The notes under the pieces were generated by a model. It searched no databases, was not told the origin of the DNA, and saw nothing but the letters and a program-made list of their open reading frames with translations. DNA of 64,000 nucleotides from the NCBI GenBank assembly GCA_038503035.1, contig JAVSML010000960.1, forward strand, positions 90,087-154,086, given 5' to 3'. Of the stretch, positions 52,544 through 64,000 are shown piece by piece (within the stretch, counting starts at the first letter, position 1; each line of letters starts with the position of its first letter). This stretch comes from Crocodylus rhombifer (Eukaryota; Chordata; Crocodylia; Crocodylidae). Made by a program: the position numbers and the translations under genes.

Positions 52544-55294
52544 TCATAGGATCCCAGCAAGATAAGCATCCAATTTGCTCTTGAAGGTGTTCAATGTAGG
52601 TGCTTGAACCACCTCTGATGGCAGGCTGTTCCAGACCTTGGGGGCTCGGACAGTAAAGAAATTCTTCCTTATGTCCAGCCTGAAACGGTCTTGCAGGAGT
52701 TTGTGACCGTTCGACCTCGTCATCCCTTGGGGCGCTCTGGTGAACAAACGTTCCCCCAGATCCTGGTGGTCACCCCTGATAAACTTATAGGTGGCCATCA
52801 GATCACCCCTGAGCCTGTGCTCTTCCAGGCTAAAGAGCCCCATGGTTCTCAGCCTGTCATCGTAAGGTCTGTTTTCCAGACCTCTGATCATGCATGTGGC
52901 TCTTTTCTGGACGCTCTCAAGCTTCTCCACATCCTTTTTGAATTGTGGAGCCCAAAACTGGACGCAGTACTCCAGCTTTGGCCTCACCAAGGCTGATTAT
53001 AAGGAGAGAATGATGTCCCGGGATTTGCTTGAGAAGCATCTATGGATGTAAGCCAGCATTTTGGTTCCTTTATTAGCCGCAGCGTTGCATTGCAGGCTCA
53101 TGTTCATCTTGTGGTCAACGATGACCCCCAAGTCTCTTTCTTCTGTAGTGCTAGCCAGCGTAGCACTGCTGAGCCTATAAGGATGCTGCATGTTTTTCTT
53201 CCAAGGTGGAGAACCTTGCATTTTTTGGTGTTAAACACCATCAGGTTCTCATCCGCCCATTTGCTGAGCCTGTCCAGGTCAGCCTGGATCACCTGCCTGT
53301 CTTCTGGTGTGGATGCTTTGCCCCAAAGTTTGGTGTCATTGGCGAACTTGGCCAGTCCACTCCTGACTCCAATGTCCACATCATTAATGAAGATGTTGAA
53401 CAGTATGGGTCCAAGGACAGAGCCTCGAGGGACACCATGGACACCATGGGTCCAAGGACAGAGCCTTGAGGGACACCATGGTCATAGGACACCATGATGA
53501 GTGACTGCCATCAATTACAACCCTCTGGGTCCGACCATGGAGCCAGTTTCCCAGCCAGTGGATCGTGATGGACCCAAGACCACAGTAGGCTAGTTTCGCC
53601 AAGAGGTGATCATGGGATACCAAATCGAAGGCTTTTTTGAAGTCAAGATATATGACATCCATCTCTTCTCCCTTGTCCAGGTGATAGGTCACCTGGTCAT
53701 AGAAGGAAAAGAGATTGGTCAAGCAAGAGCTACCCACAACAAACCCGTGCTGGCTATCCCTTAGGATGTTGGCCTTGGCCAGTCCATTAAGGATGGCCTC
53801 TTTAATAAACTTTTCTAAGATCTTCCCCAGGATAGAAGTCAGGCTAATGGGCCTATAGTTAGCCAGATCCACTTTCCTCCCTTTCTTGAAGATAGGCACC
53901 ACATTGGCCTTCTTCCAGTCTTTGGGCACTACACCAGAGCAGCAGGAGTTTTTAAAGATCCGTGCCAGGGGCTGGGCTATGAGGCTCGCCAGCTCCTTGA
54001 GTACCCTGGGGTGTAGATTGTAAGGGCCGGCTGACTTGAAGGTATCCAGCTTCTCAAGATGTTCCTTCACGAGGTCAGCATTTATGGAGGGTAGGGGATC
54101 CCCCTCACCCAGACCTCCCTGTCCCGCAGCGGGCATGGGTGTCCCATGGGGCTGATGAAAGACTGACGCAAAGTACCTATTTAATAGGTTGGCTTTTTCC
54201 TGGGCGTCAGTTGCCAGTTGCCCCATCTGGTTCAGCAGGGTCCAATGTTGCCCTTGCTTTTCCTCCGGCTCCCCACATATCTGAAAAAGGACCTTTTGTT
54301 GTCCTTGATGCCTGAAGCTAGTTGGAGTTCAGTTGCAGCCTTGGCTTTCCTGGTTTGCTCCCTGCAGGACCGGACCAGTGCAGAATAATCCTCCTTGGAG
54401 ATTAATCCTGTCCTCCATCCTTTGTAGGCTTTTCTTTTTAGCCTTAGGAGGTCTGCTAGATCCCTAGAGAGCCAGCTGTGCCCTCTTGCTGCCTTTCCTT
54501 CGAGATGGAATAGACTTAGCTTGTGCATTGAGGATCGCTTCCTTGAGAAGCAACCACTCTTCTTGAACTCCCATCTCCCTGGGGTCCTGGTCCCTTAGGG
54601 CCTGACTGACAAGCCTCCTGAGCTTGTCAAAGTCAGCTTTCCTGAAGTCAAGGACTTCAGTGTTGCTGACTGACTTGCCAGCTTTATGGTGGATGGTGAG
54701 GGTGATCAGCTCATGGTCGCTGTCACCCAGCTTCCCATTGATCACTAGGTCGCTGATTAGGTCATCCCTGTAGCCAGTACCAGGTTGAGCAGTTCTTTAC
54801 CTGTCGTTGGCCCATAGACTTCTTGAGTCAGGTAGAGGGAAGAAGCTTTGTGACCGCTTGGATTTTGCTGAGTGATCCTCCCACTGAATGTCCGGGTAAT
54901 TGAAGTCACCCATGACAACCGTGGTCCTGGAGCATACGGCCTCAGCCAGCTCCTGGGCGAACTCCTGGTCAAGCTCAGGACTTTGGGTGGGAGGTCTGTA
55001 GTAGACTCCCACCATTGTGTCCCCTGTGCCATGTTCCCCACAAATTTTAACCCAAAGGGTCTCTAGCTGTCCACTCTGGTTGCCAATATCAGCTTGCAGG
55101 GACATGTAGCTTTTCTTAACAGAGAGAGCTACACCCCCACCCCTTTTATCTACACAATCCCTCCTGTAAAGGGTATAGACATCTATACCCATGGTCCAGT
55201 CATGGGTGGAGTCCCACCAGGTCTCCATTATCCCAGTGGCATCATAATTCTTTGCATTGAGCAGGAGGATGGGCTCCTCATTCTTGTTCCCCAA
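52544..55294 (-). pseudogene. CR1 ORF2: endonuclease and reverse transcriptase, frameshifted
   Basis: Order on the minus strand: frame 54797-55294 is the apurinic-type endonuclease with IMETWWD, DKRGGGVALSV, METVG-like ETLWVKI, VGVYYRPP and VVMGDFNYPDI. Frame 54464-54745 has its catalytic GDSDHELI and 54232-54528 the linker. Frame 53384-54226 is the RT fingers and palm with NYRPISLTSILGKILEKFI and motif A VIYLDFKKAFDLVSHDH. Motif B GVPQGSVLGP follows in another register. Frame 53104-53379 carries FANDTKLWG, in which the first Asp of the catalytic pair is Asn. Frame 52544-52990 is the C-terminus up to LDAYLAGIL. At least five frame changes separate these parts. The gene once encoded the enzyme that nicks target DNA and copies the element. 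Confidence 0.92.
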
Positions 55295-55461
55295 GTTCCT
55301 GGAATTTGTGTACAGGCAGGCAAGTGTCCCCTTGGGGGCTCTTGCCTTGCCCGCAGATTGTGCCAGGGCTGGGGCAGGGGTGGGCTCCCTTAAGTGCCTT
55401 GGTCTGCTGGCTTTGCAAGGGTTGCTCAGCGGGCCAGCAGTCCCCCCATCCCCCAGCGGGC

Positions 55462-56267
55462 TTAGTTTAAATCCCGGTGGAGCAGGTCAGCCAGTCTGGC
55501 TGAGAAGAGCCTCCTGCCCGGTGGAGAGAAGTGGAGGCCATCTCTTCCCAGCAGCTCGCTGCCTTTCTCACCAAAGAGCGGGCTGTGGTCATGGAAGCCA
55601 AAGCCTTCCCAATGACACCAGTGCCACAGTCTTTGGTTGACTACGTGGATCCTCCTCTCCCTCCTCAGCCCATAGCCCGAGACTGGGAGGATCGAAGAAA
55701 AGACCACCTGTGCCCCCAGACCCTTAAGCCCCACTCCCAAATCCCTGTAGCACCTCGTGACCCAGCTGGGAGTGCTCTGAGCCATGTCATTCATGCCCAC
55801 ATGAATAAGGAGCATAGTATAGCGGTCTGTGGGCTGGAGGAGCTTTGGGATCTTCTCCGCAATGTCCCGGACGCAGATCCCCAGAAAGCAGCAGACTTCC
55901 TGGGCTAAGGGGTCAGGGCGGCAGATTGCCCCTCAGTCCCCCTTAGGATAGAGTCTCCCACAACAAACACCTTACTTTTTGTCTTGGGGAGAGTGGGAAT
56001 GGTAGCTACAGTAGTGCCTGTGTTGCCTGTGGGAGCTGGCAACTCAGCAGGCTCTGCTGGGGCTGCAAGAGGTGCGTACATGTTGCTAAGCTCCGGTGGG
56101 GCAGGGACCTTGGTGCGGGGGGTCTTAGGGCCTTTGACCACCTTGGTCCATGCCCCAGACTGGACAGAGTGGGAGGTCTTGGAGTCCTCCTGTGTCCTGG
56201 AGGGAGACGGTGGTCTACCCTCCGGCTCCCGGGGGAAAAGGGCCTGGCAGTAGGAGTCTGTTCGCAA
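55462..56267 (-). pseudogene. CR1 ORF1 with esterase (SGNH) domain, frameshifted
   Basis: Frame 55905-56267 contains a proline-rich leader and then KVFVVGDSILRGTEG, the GDS block with the nucleophilic Ser of SGNH-type esterases. A frame change follows near 55930-55945. Frame 55462-55815 continues with LLIHVGMNDMAQS (the G.ND block), SILPVSGYG, a NQRLW..C block and RDGLHFSPPGRRLFS, which supplies the Asp and His of the catalytic set. Esterase domains in ORF1 of CR1-like LINEs are documented, and their role is thought to involve lipid or membrane contact or RNP delivery. The ORF1 stop lies 168 bases from the first ORF2 frame. Confidence 0.82.
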
Positions 56268-56490
56268 AGCCTGTTTGCACAGCTCTGGTCACGTGGCTCC
56301 CTGGGGGGGCTGGGCCAAGTAGGGGCCTGGGCGGGGGCTTGACCCAGCGGGGCTCCACGCAGCTGCCTCCTCCCACTCAGAGAGGGGTTAACCCCTTCCC
56401 ACCACGAGCCCCGCTTGCCCCCGGCTGTCAGACATTTGTCGGACATATTGCCAAGCCACTGGCTGAACAGCTCAGTAAGCACCATTACTT

Positions 56491-57954
56491 ACATCAGCAG
56501 GACAGAGAAGTGCCCTAAGTAGCCTCCTACCTCCTGCAACAGCTCCCATCAGACAGGCATCAGTCATTTGCACAACAGTCTGCAGGTTTTATAGACTATT
56601 TGCTTAGTCCTACAGAGCCATTTGGATTTCCTACCCACCCCTGGAACGTAGAAAAACACTCTGATCATCAACTAAAGCAACTTGCCATCACAGCAGCAAA
56701 ACAGGCTCAGACACCGAGGAGGTTTTGTGGGCAGAGTAGCTCCATAGTAACTGTATAAGTAAAGGATACTGTTAGAAAAGATCTTAGCTGCTATCTCCTC
56801 ACCTTGGTTTATCACTGTATATATGACATTCTCCCTGTCTTCACTATCAGTGTTTTCAGTTGACATGTCCTCAATCGGTGAGTCTCCTGCCACTGTGCAG
56901 CAGTGATGAAAAGGAGGAAACAGTGAATGTGGGAGGACGTATTCATGGAGGCCAAGAGAAGAGGGGGTACTACTGATTGATGGGACTGGGTGTGGAAAGA
57001 ATATATCCCCCAAAAGTTCAGAAGAAATGGGAGGCAAGCAATCACATGAAGGACAGAATGAAGCAGTTCCTGGAGCAGCAGACATGCTTATTGTAGAGTA
57101 GGGTGGACAACATGTGGCTCACATGCCACAAGTGGTGTGGGCAGCCTGTGTGTATAGCATGTGGTGGTTCAGAGATGGGACAGGCAGGAGCAGAGCAACA
57201 TGTCAGGCAGGGAGCATAGGGCAGGAAGCAGAGAACAGACTAGGAGATCAAATAATGGAAGGGGACTGGAGTGGCACTCAGAAAATGTGTAGGGTAAATT
57301 TATGACACACCAACCAAAAAAGGTTGGCTCCCATTGCTGTAGGTGTATATCAGGGAGTATAGCCAGCACTGTGCTCACTGTTCCACATTTTTAGTGCTTG
57401 TTTTATAGTGTTTGGTGTTCTGGTTATTTACTGCATCATCTTCTTGAATAAGTGTTGTGCAGACCTTGCTCTTCGCTTTAACAGTAACATTATTGTTTTA
57501 TTCTGGATTTAATTCTGTGAGTATTGTAAAAGAAATCTTAAGGTTTGAAAGGCCCCTGGACTGCCATTTCCACTATTCAGATGATACCCTAAAGCGGGTT
57601 AGCAGCGTTTCAGTACTGCATGTCAAAGCTTGCCCTTCTGTTGTGGGTGGCAAATCTCTGCCCACCAGAGAGCTCAAGCCACCTGCACTTACCCTCACTG
57701 TAGATGCTTGGCCCCTCTGCAGCTAGACTGTAAGCACAGGCATTAGAGAGTAACAGAGAAGGTTTTGATGAAGAGTACTATTGAGGGGATGGGCAGTTCA
57801 ATGCAGCTGAATGCTGCCGGAGCCCTCATGCTGCCCCAGGCTATGATCATCTTGGACTTCTTGGAGAGTCAGATCTGGCCTGTGGGCTATAGGTTGCCAC
57901 TTCTAGATCTTAAAGGCATTTGTACACATATTTATGCTGCAGCACTGGACACTC
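56491..57954. other. Unrecognised sequence
   Basis: A 137-codon minus-strand frame (56672-57085) has an acidic patch (ENTDSEDRENVIYTV) but no domain I recognise. At 57860-57900 the string GGCCTGTGGGCTATAGGTTGCCACTTCTAGATC looks like the right end of a hAT-like element with no clear left end. Confidence 0.35.
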
Positions 57955-58170
57955 TTAAGAGTCATCTTTCTTGAAGTGTGGGGCCCAAAACCAGACACAG
58001 TACTCCAGATGAGACCTCACCAGTGCTGAGTAAAGCAAAAGGATCACTTCCTTTGCTTTGCAATTGACACTCCTGTTTATACCACCCAGTATGCTGTCGG
58101 CTTTTTTGCACCAAGAGTATGTTGTTGGTTTGTATTCATTTTATAGTCCACTGTTTAGCTTATGGTCCAC
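57955..58170 (-). mobile_element. CR1 LINE fragment
   Basis: The plus strand reads CTTGAAGTGTGGGGCCCAAA, CAGACACAGTACTCCAGATG and GACCTCACCAGTGCTGAGTA, the antisense of the CR1 block encoding LVR..LEYC.QFW.PHF. Both the 3' tail and the rest of ORF2 are missing. It is older and more diverged than the 52-56 kb copy. Confidence 0.75.
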
Positions 58171-59732
58171 TATGGTTTCATAGATCATGGGCTGAAGGGT
58201 GCAAAGTTCACTGGCATGTCTTCCTGTGGTGTGCTTTGCGCTCTCTCTGCAGGCTCACATACTTATGTTCAGCACTGGGGGGCAGAGGGGAAGGGGACTT
58301 GCAAGTATGTGTATAGCCTCCAGTGGTTTAGCATTAAAGCTGCTGTACACTGATGAAACTTATCTGCCACAATAATAAATCTACATGTCTTTTTTGGGAT
58401 ATATATATGTTTTATCCAGACACAAGTCATTATGCTCAAATGAAGGTAACCTAATCGAATGTGATGACTTCTGATATAGACGGACAGACTAGATATTGTA
58501 ATGGTCCTTTTGTTGGCTACAAAGGACCAACTCACAGGGTCATTATAAATTCTAGTTTAGTAGATGGAGTGTGAAATTTTAATAAAATTATAAATGCAAA
58601 TTCTGGGGGGTTATGAGGGGTACTGGTCACCTTAGCATGCGCATGCACAAACACACACACATTCATTCAAACCCATGTCATTTAAACCCATGTAGTATAG
58701 TGTATAGTAGCTGCTGTAGTGATTGTAAGAGCACTGGTGTTAGTATATCTACCTATCCAAGGCCCTGGAATCTGCTGTTGGTGGTCAGCTTCCTTCAAGA
58801 TGATGTCTTCTCCAGAATGGGATTGCCTGCTTCTCCTTCTGTCTTGGTAGTTCAGGTGCTGGACAAGAGGGTGCCACTGAGGATCGCGCTTCACTGCCTT
58901 TTATCCTTTTCTGGCAGACTTGTGTGATATCCCAGCATCATCTTGGCTGCCCAATCTGGAGGTCGCTGTCCCACGTGGGTCTTGAGTAGTGCATGACAGC
59001 TGTCAGTGACAGGGGTCTCTGCCTGCTGGTACCTGGAGTTTCGGGAGTCTACCCTTGACTTGACTGACTCAATGGCTTTTTTGTCATGGGTTACAGGAAT
59101 AGTTAATAGGGTGGGTGCTCAGTCCCAGGAATCAGTTCCTTCGCTTGATTAACCTAAAATGGTACGTAGAGTAGAGTTTTGTAATGGTAAGTTCCCTGGC
59201 TAGTCTATTGTCAATTAACAGCCAGAGGCTCTTGCTTTGTCATTTAATTACCTACTGATCATCATACATACTCACATTCACTCAAGGGACTCACTCATGC
59301 AATGAGTGCGCTAGTTCTCTGCCAATACTTAGAAGGAAAAGAAATGCACAAAATGAGGGGGGGAGGGGAGGGGTTGCAGGCAAGAAGGGGCTTCAGTTAT
59401 ATCAATGTCCAGAAGGGAGATATATGAAGGGGGCTTTCTGCTACACTTTCTTACCTTAACTCTGTGAAGTCTATAGATGTCTCATTATAAAAGGTCTAGT
59501 TCAACCATTATTTATGGACTTGTATCAAGAACTGCTGGATAAAATTCAATGGCCGGTTTTGTATGTGAACAAAAATGTCCTCTCTGTAAGAATAGCAGAC
59601 CAATGGAATCCTGTTTAGAGATATTGTAGGATATCCTACCTTGCAAGTTTTCATAAAAAGGCTGGAGAACATCTGTCTTGGGAGGGTTTAGGTACAATAA
59701 ATCCCACATTTCTGAAGAGGATTTAACTAGAC
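58171..59732. other. Unrecognised sequence
   Basis: A short CA run lies near 58650 and a G-rich run near 59358. No gene or repeat family was recognised. Confidence 0.4.
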
Positions 59733-59947
59733 CAGGTTCAACACTGTTTTGGAGCTGGGAGCCACTCTAATAAAGCTTAACTCCTGGCATGAGCTGCTTC
59801 CAGCCTAGCCCACATTGCTACTGCCAGAGCTGCAGCTACTTCTCCCTGTTGTTTGGGCAAAGCCCTCTGCCACTGAAACACCACAGGCTGGATCAAATGC
59901 CTCTGTAGATTGGATCTGGCCTGCAGGCCATAGGATGCTGACCACTG
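59733..59947. mobile_element. hAT-like MITE
   Basis: The left end is CAGGTTCAACACTG and the right end, read inward, is CAGTGGTCAGCATCCTATGG. The flanking 8-mers AACTAGAC (59725-59732) and GACTAGAT (59948-59955) match at 6 of 8. TCTGGCCTGCAGGCCATAGG near the right end is shared with other Charlie-like MITEs in the window. It is non-coding. Confidence 0.62.
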
Positions 59948-59955
59948 GACTAGAT

Positions 59956-62934
59956 GATCTTTGAGGTGAGCCTCTGAAGCACGTAATCTCAAGGACCTGT
60001 CTAGTTTAACAAATTATTCAAGTGACTTAACTCATATATCACATTCACTTCATTTTGAAACTGCAGCTCTCTAATTTTTCTGAACCTCCAACATGTACAG
60101 TAACACTATGCAGGTCCCAAATTCCTAACCATCACATTAGAAAGAAAAATGTTAACTTGGACTTCATATTTCCCTAGAGGAAAATAATATTTCGTAGACC
60201 TTACTTGTGTACAGATATTTAAGAGACATGCATGTGGATCTTGCAGAAGTTGGAAGTTAAGATTTTGCATACTAATGTGAGGGTGAAGAGCACAGTCTGT
60301 GTCTGTTGCATTGTATTGTTGTATATGCTGGAGATACATGAGAGTTCATTAATGAGAGTAAAAATGGTGAATTTAACATTATGGCATGTCAAAAGAGGCT
60401 ACCTTAGCTGAGCATTTCCTTTCTTTTTAAGGACCCTGTAAATGTATGGGATGGGGGATTGAGGGGCTGTGGAGATATGAGGACTTGCAGGCTTCCTGAA
60501 TTCATGGTTCATGAAGATACAGGTATCAGTGCATAGATTACCTTATTCTGATAACTGATTTGAGATGGAGTGGTCCAAAGAATGTAAAAGAGGTAGGAAC
60601 CTAAGAGAACTCTAGCATTTATGGTTGTCCTTATTAGCAGCTAGAAATTCAGTTGAAATTCTCTGGTAACTATATTTAATAATGATGTATAAAGGAGTCA
60701 GTGAAATTATCACCATTGCAAGCTAGATTGTGCCAATGCTGAGAAGGCAGACAGGAGTCATAAAGGAAACTGTTCCTGAAGAGCCCTGATTTGAATTTCT
60801 TTAATTCTTCTGTTTTAAAAAAGAGGTTCTTTTTCTTACTCTTTGAAATTCTGCAATGTTGACTATATTGATCACAAAACAGTGTGATATATCTTTAAAT
60901 GTAGCTTTTATTGCCTAAGATATTGCTCCATCCCCAAAGTCATATTTCATTTTTAAAATGTTTGCCTCTTAGATGCATTTATTTCTATGTTTGTTTAACT
61001 TTGTTATCTCCATTATTAATATATTTTACTAAGCTAAAGCTGCTGCTTTTTGTTTTTAATATTGAAAGTTGCTTCTCCAGGGGTGTATAGTCCAGAACTT
61101 GTCCCTGTAATGGGACTGCTTGTTTTCTTTGCCCCCTTGCAATTGCCTGCTGTAACACTTGTAATATGTGTTAAGTAATCCTTAAGGTAACATTTTTATT
61201 ATGTCATAAAAAGTGCATGGCAAATTTATAATAACTCATGGAATTTGTTTAAAAATGGAAGGATAATTTATTGAGTGTGTTACATGAGACCTGCTCCCCC
61301 TTATTAATGTAGAAGTCCAGCTTGTTTAGAAGTATATTCTACTGAGAGAAACCACAGTCTTTAACATGCATAGAAAGTGAGTATGGTTGGCTAAAAGTGA
61401 CATCATGGTTTATGTACTCAATAAAAATTTAATTAAGTCATTACAGGAGTTGCAGTCATCATTTAACCCTCTGATTTCTTTTATTTAGTTCTTTTATTAA
61501 ACATTCAGTAATAGCCAGTCACCAAATCTTGATGGCCTATAAAATATCTGCATGAATTTCAATACCTTATATAAATGGAAAAATATGAGTAACTGACTTA
61601 AAAGGAATTTTCCTTGTGGTTGCACTGCATGTATTCTTATAAAAATCAAATTATGAAAAGGATAGTGGTTTAATGGAAAAAACATATATACTATAGGTTT
61701 GATGGCATGACATAAACTAATTATAGAGTTTTGAGAGAGAAACTTATTACGTACATTCTGACCACAGTGTTAACAAGAATATTAAGAGGAGGTTGATAAC
61801 ATCATTGATGAAACTCCAGTAGTCTGTGTTATCAATACTAATATTTGCATGAGTTATGTTTTCTTCTGCTGTGTAGCTACCTTTGAAAGGCTATCGAAAG
61901 CTCAAAAATGGCAATGCATTTTTCATAGTAAATCCAATTCTTAAACTTTATTCCTATTCTCAGTGTATTTTTTTAAAAAAACCTCCTCTCTTCCAGCTGT
62001 AGTGTTGGACATAGGGATTTTTTTTTTTTGCTACTAAATGGAAATGTGGATAGTTATTTATTTGTATTTATTTATGTATTTATTCATTACAGTTTTGAAA
62101 CTAATGAGAGTGAACATTTTGAAACTGTCCCTACCTGGACAAAACCTAGGACAATATCCCAGAACCCACACTATAGGGCTTCACAGTCTCAAGTGTCTGT
62201 GATAGATTGCAGTTTGGGGGATACCAATAAACATAGGTTATATCAGGTTGTTTTGTTCCTGTTCTCTGCAGAAAGACAGTAAAATTTATCAGGGCATCTT
62301 GTGAACTGCTATTTTCAAGGGCAAATGCTCAGTGTCCCTTAGGTCTGTCTTAGAATAGAGGCTTTACCAGAAAAATCCAGGTGAATGTCTGTGATGAAAA
62401 AGGTTTATTTCTTCGCTTTTAGTTGACAATAAAGGACAAAAAGGAGTGGTCAGTCTGCAGCAATACTGAGTCTGGTTTAGCCATCCCTCTGGAAGTCTGA
62501 CAGCTTATCTGCTTATAATGTAGAGCTCATTTCTGCAAGTTGATGGGTGCTTAAATCCCTAATTGCCAAATATTTAAGCATTTGTTTAAATTTAGGTTCT
62601 GATTAGTCCCAATCACTTAATTAGCTCTTACTTGCTTACCTGCTCATAATTAAGCAAGTTTTATAGTGCTTTGCTGGACCTCTCACCCTGCCAGACAATA
62701 GCAGAGTGAGCTCCATTTAGTCTGCCCAGATATCATGCAGGAAGAAAGCAAAGAAGGACAATCAGAGATGCTTAGTTAAAGTTAAATATTTTTAAAAGTT
62801 CAGGAAAGGCTAGAGTTTTAAAAGAAATGGCAAACTGTCCTCTGAGCCATTGATATTAGATATTTAGCATTTTTTGAATGTGAGGGAAGTCCATGTTTAC
62901 TGGAAAAATCTAATATTACCAGGTAGTGTTGAAG
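59956..62934. other. AT-rich, unique-looking sequence
   Basis: This is the longest stretch without recognisable repeats. It is AT-rich, and no exon-like reading frame with splice sites can be supported by eye. Confidence 0.4.
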
Positions 62935-63505
62935 TGGTGATGTTGCTCTGATGATCTAGAAGATATGCAAGAGGCAAGAATTCTTGTGGGTGAAATCTTT
63001 CAGTGGACCAACTGTATGGTTGGTATAGACCAGTGGTTCTCAACCTTTTTAGACTCAGGGTATTCCTGGATGGGCTCACAGCACACATCGGAAATTACTG
63101 ACTCTTTGTTTTCATTCTTTTTTTCTTTTGACTGCAGAAAAATAACAGAGCAATTTTTCTGTTGCAAAGAAGTCAGAAAGACCCCAGCTATGGACTTCTA
63201 TTTGAAATCTTTGGGTTTATCTTGTGAATGCTGTTTGCTTATCTAACAGTTCTAACAGTTTGTGGCACCCTGTAGCACCCTTGAAAGGATCTCAAGGCAT
63301 TCCAGGGTGCCATGGCACCCTGTTTGAGACTTACTGGTATGGATATAGGTAAGCTTTCAGATACCACAATATTCTTCCTCAGGAACCTGAGAAACACATG
63401 CTATAGGTGCCTAAGGAAGGGTATTGTGATACCTGAAAGCTTGCCTATGTCTATACCAACCATAGTCCAATAAAAGATATCACTCGCAAGAATTCTTGCC
63501 TCTCA
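62935..63505. mobile_element. Foldback element split by a hAT insertion
   Basis: The left arm (62952-63030, GATGATCTAGAAGATATGC..AGAATTCTTG..GTTGGTATAGAC) is the reverse complement, with some mismatches, of the right arm ending near 63510 (GTCTATACCAACCATAGTCCAATAAAAGATATC..AAGAATTCTTGCC). A central inner fold (CTTCCTCAGGAACCTGAG) follows the hAT insertion. The CCAATAAAAGATAT block places it in the same family as 16795-17031. The hAT at 63031-63335 interrupts the left half. Confidence 0.65.
63031..63335. mobile_element. hAT-like MITE nested in the foldback element
   Basis: The left end is CAGTGGTTCTCAACCTTTTT and the right end, read inward, is CAGTAAGTCTCAAACAGGG. The flanking 8-mers GTATAGAC (63023-63030) and GTATGGAT (63336-63343) match at 6 of 8. 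The right part has TGGCACCC repeats (GTGGCACCCTGTAGCACCC, GGTGCCATGGCACCC) common to this MITE type. Confidence 0.72.
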
Positions 63506-63507
63506 CA

Positions 63508-64000
63508 TAATCATCGAATCATAGAAAATTAGGGTTGGAAGGTACCTCAGGAGGTCATCTAGTCCAACCCCCTGCTCAAAGCAGGACCATCCCCAAATAG
63601 ATCATTCCAACCATAGCTTTGTCTAGCCGGGTCTTAAAAACCTCCAAGGATGGAGCTTCCACCACCTCTCTGGGTAACCTGTTCCAGTGTTTTACTACCC
63701 TTCTAGTGAGAAAATTCTTCCTAATATCTAACTTAAAATGCCCTTTCTGCAACTTGACACCATTTCTGCTTGTTCTGCCATCTGCCACCGCTGAACAGCC
63801 TAGCTCCATCCTCTTTTGAACCCCCCTTCAGGTAGTTGAAAACTGCTCTTAAATCCCCTCTGTCGTCTCTTCTCTAGACTAACTAAGCCCAGTTCCCTCG
63901 GCCTCTCCTCGTAAGTCATGTGCCCTAGCCCCCTAACCATTTTTGTTGCCCTCTCTTGGACTTTCAACAATTTTTCCATATCCTTTCTGTAGTGGGGGGG
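63508..64000 (-). pseudogene. CR1 LINE, 3' part, cut by the window edge
   Basis: The 3' terminus lies at 63508 (ATCATCGAATCATAGAAAATT), followed by GGGTTGGAAGGTACCTCAGGAGGTCATCTAG, the classic amniote CR1 tail. The minus-strand frame 63576-63809 encodes the ORF2 C-terminus (KLQKGHFKLDIRKNFLTRRVVKHW). Upstream frames are broken. It belongs to a different CR1 subfamily from the 52-56 kb copy, judged by its tail. It continues beyond 64000. Confidence 0.9.

Larger units (their letters stand above)
52452..56490 (-). mobile_element. Nearly full-length CR1 LINE
   Basis: The copy runs from the 3' terminal repeat at 52452 (TTTCATAGATTTCATAGACA) through ORF2 and ORF1 to about 56490, roughly 4 kb. It is the most complete of the CR1 copies here. 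Both ORFs can be followed almost throughout but are broken by frameshifts. A 41-base tandem duplication at 53406-53446/53447-53487 lies next to RT motif B. The 5' end is not sharply defined because the untranslated region is GC-rich and unfamiliar. Confidence 0.9.

Noticed and set aside
56672..57085. 137-codon minus-strand frame as a host exon
   Set aside because: No domain recognised and no supporting splice structure. It is kept only as a note in the regional entry.

Overview
The window looks like a gene-poor, repeat-rich stretch of a reptile nuclear genome. A crocodilian is most likely and a turtle is the main alternative. The evidence is the dominance of CR1 LINEs with the typical reptilian 3' end (TTTCATAGATTTCATAG followed by ...GGGCTGGAAGGGACCT, read on the minus-strand copies), together with Penelope, hAT, foldback and Gmr1-type gypsy elements. 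I found no convincing host exon, tRNA or rRNA gene. Almost every recognisable coding signal belongs to a transposable element. Two runs of N (8422-8521 and 36534-36543) show that this is a draft assembly.

Layout. 1-9 kb: old CR1 debris, a 50-bp minisatellite, a decayed non-CR1 LINE (5.35-6.33 kb, minus) and a possible antisense LTR broken by a CR1 tail (7.26-7.60 kb). 9-13.3 kb: a 1.5-kb hAT-like element nested in a MITE, a Penelope-like element (10.9-12.2 kb, minus) and two abutting hAT elements. 13-29 kb: mostly unrecognised sequence with a retroposed foldback element (16.8 kb), a CR1 (21.1-22.1 kb), a minisatellite, an inverted repeat pair (23.4/24.7-25.0 kb) and a CR1 (27.4-28.9 kb) carrying a MITE with a perfect hairpin. 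29.8-38.3 kb: a minus-strand CR1 split by the centrepiece of the window.

The centrepiece (30743-37280) is a nearly complete LTR retrotransposon with a 5-bp target duplication (AATGT), a tRNA-Gly primer site, 1.05 and 1.28 kb LTRs, and coding order Gag, protease, integrase, reverse transcriptase, RNase H. Integrase lies before RT, as in Ty1/copia, but the protein sequences are Ty3/gypsy-like. That combination is the hallmark of Gmr1-like elements. Its Gag capsid region resembles the SCAN domain of vertebrate zinc-finger proteins, which fits the published view that SCAN derives from a Gmr1-like Gag. The copy is young but broken by three stops and two one-base frame breaks.

38-44 kb: LINE, hAT and MIR remnants plus GC-rich modules. 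44.7-49.6 kb: a nest of at least six CR1 copies in both orientations. 52.4-56.5 kb: a nearly full-length minus-strand CR1 with an ORF1 esterase, endonuclease and RT, broken by several frameshifts. 57-64 kb: mostly unrecognised AT-rich sequence with a CR1 scrap, a hAT element, a foldback split by a hAT and a final CR1 that runs off the window.
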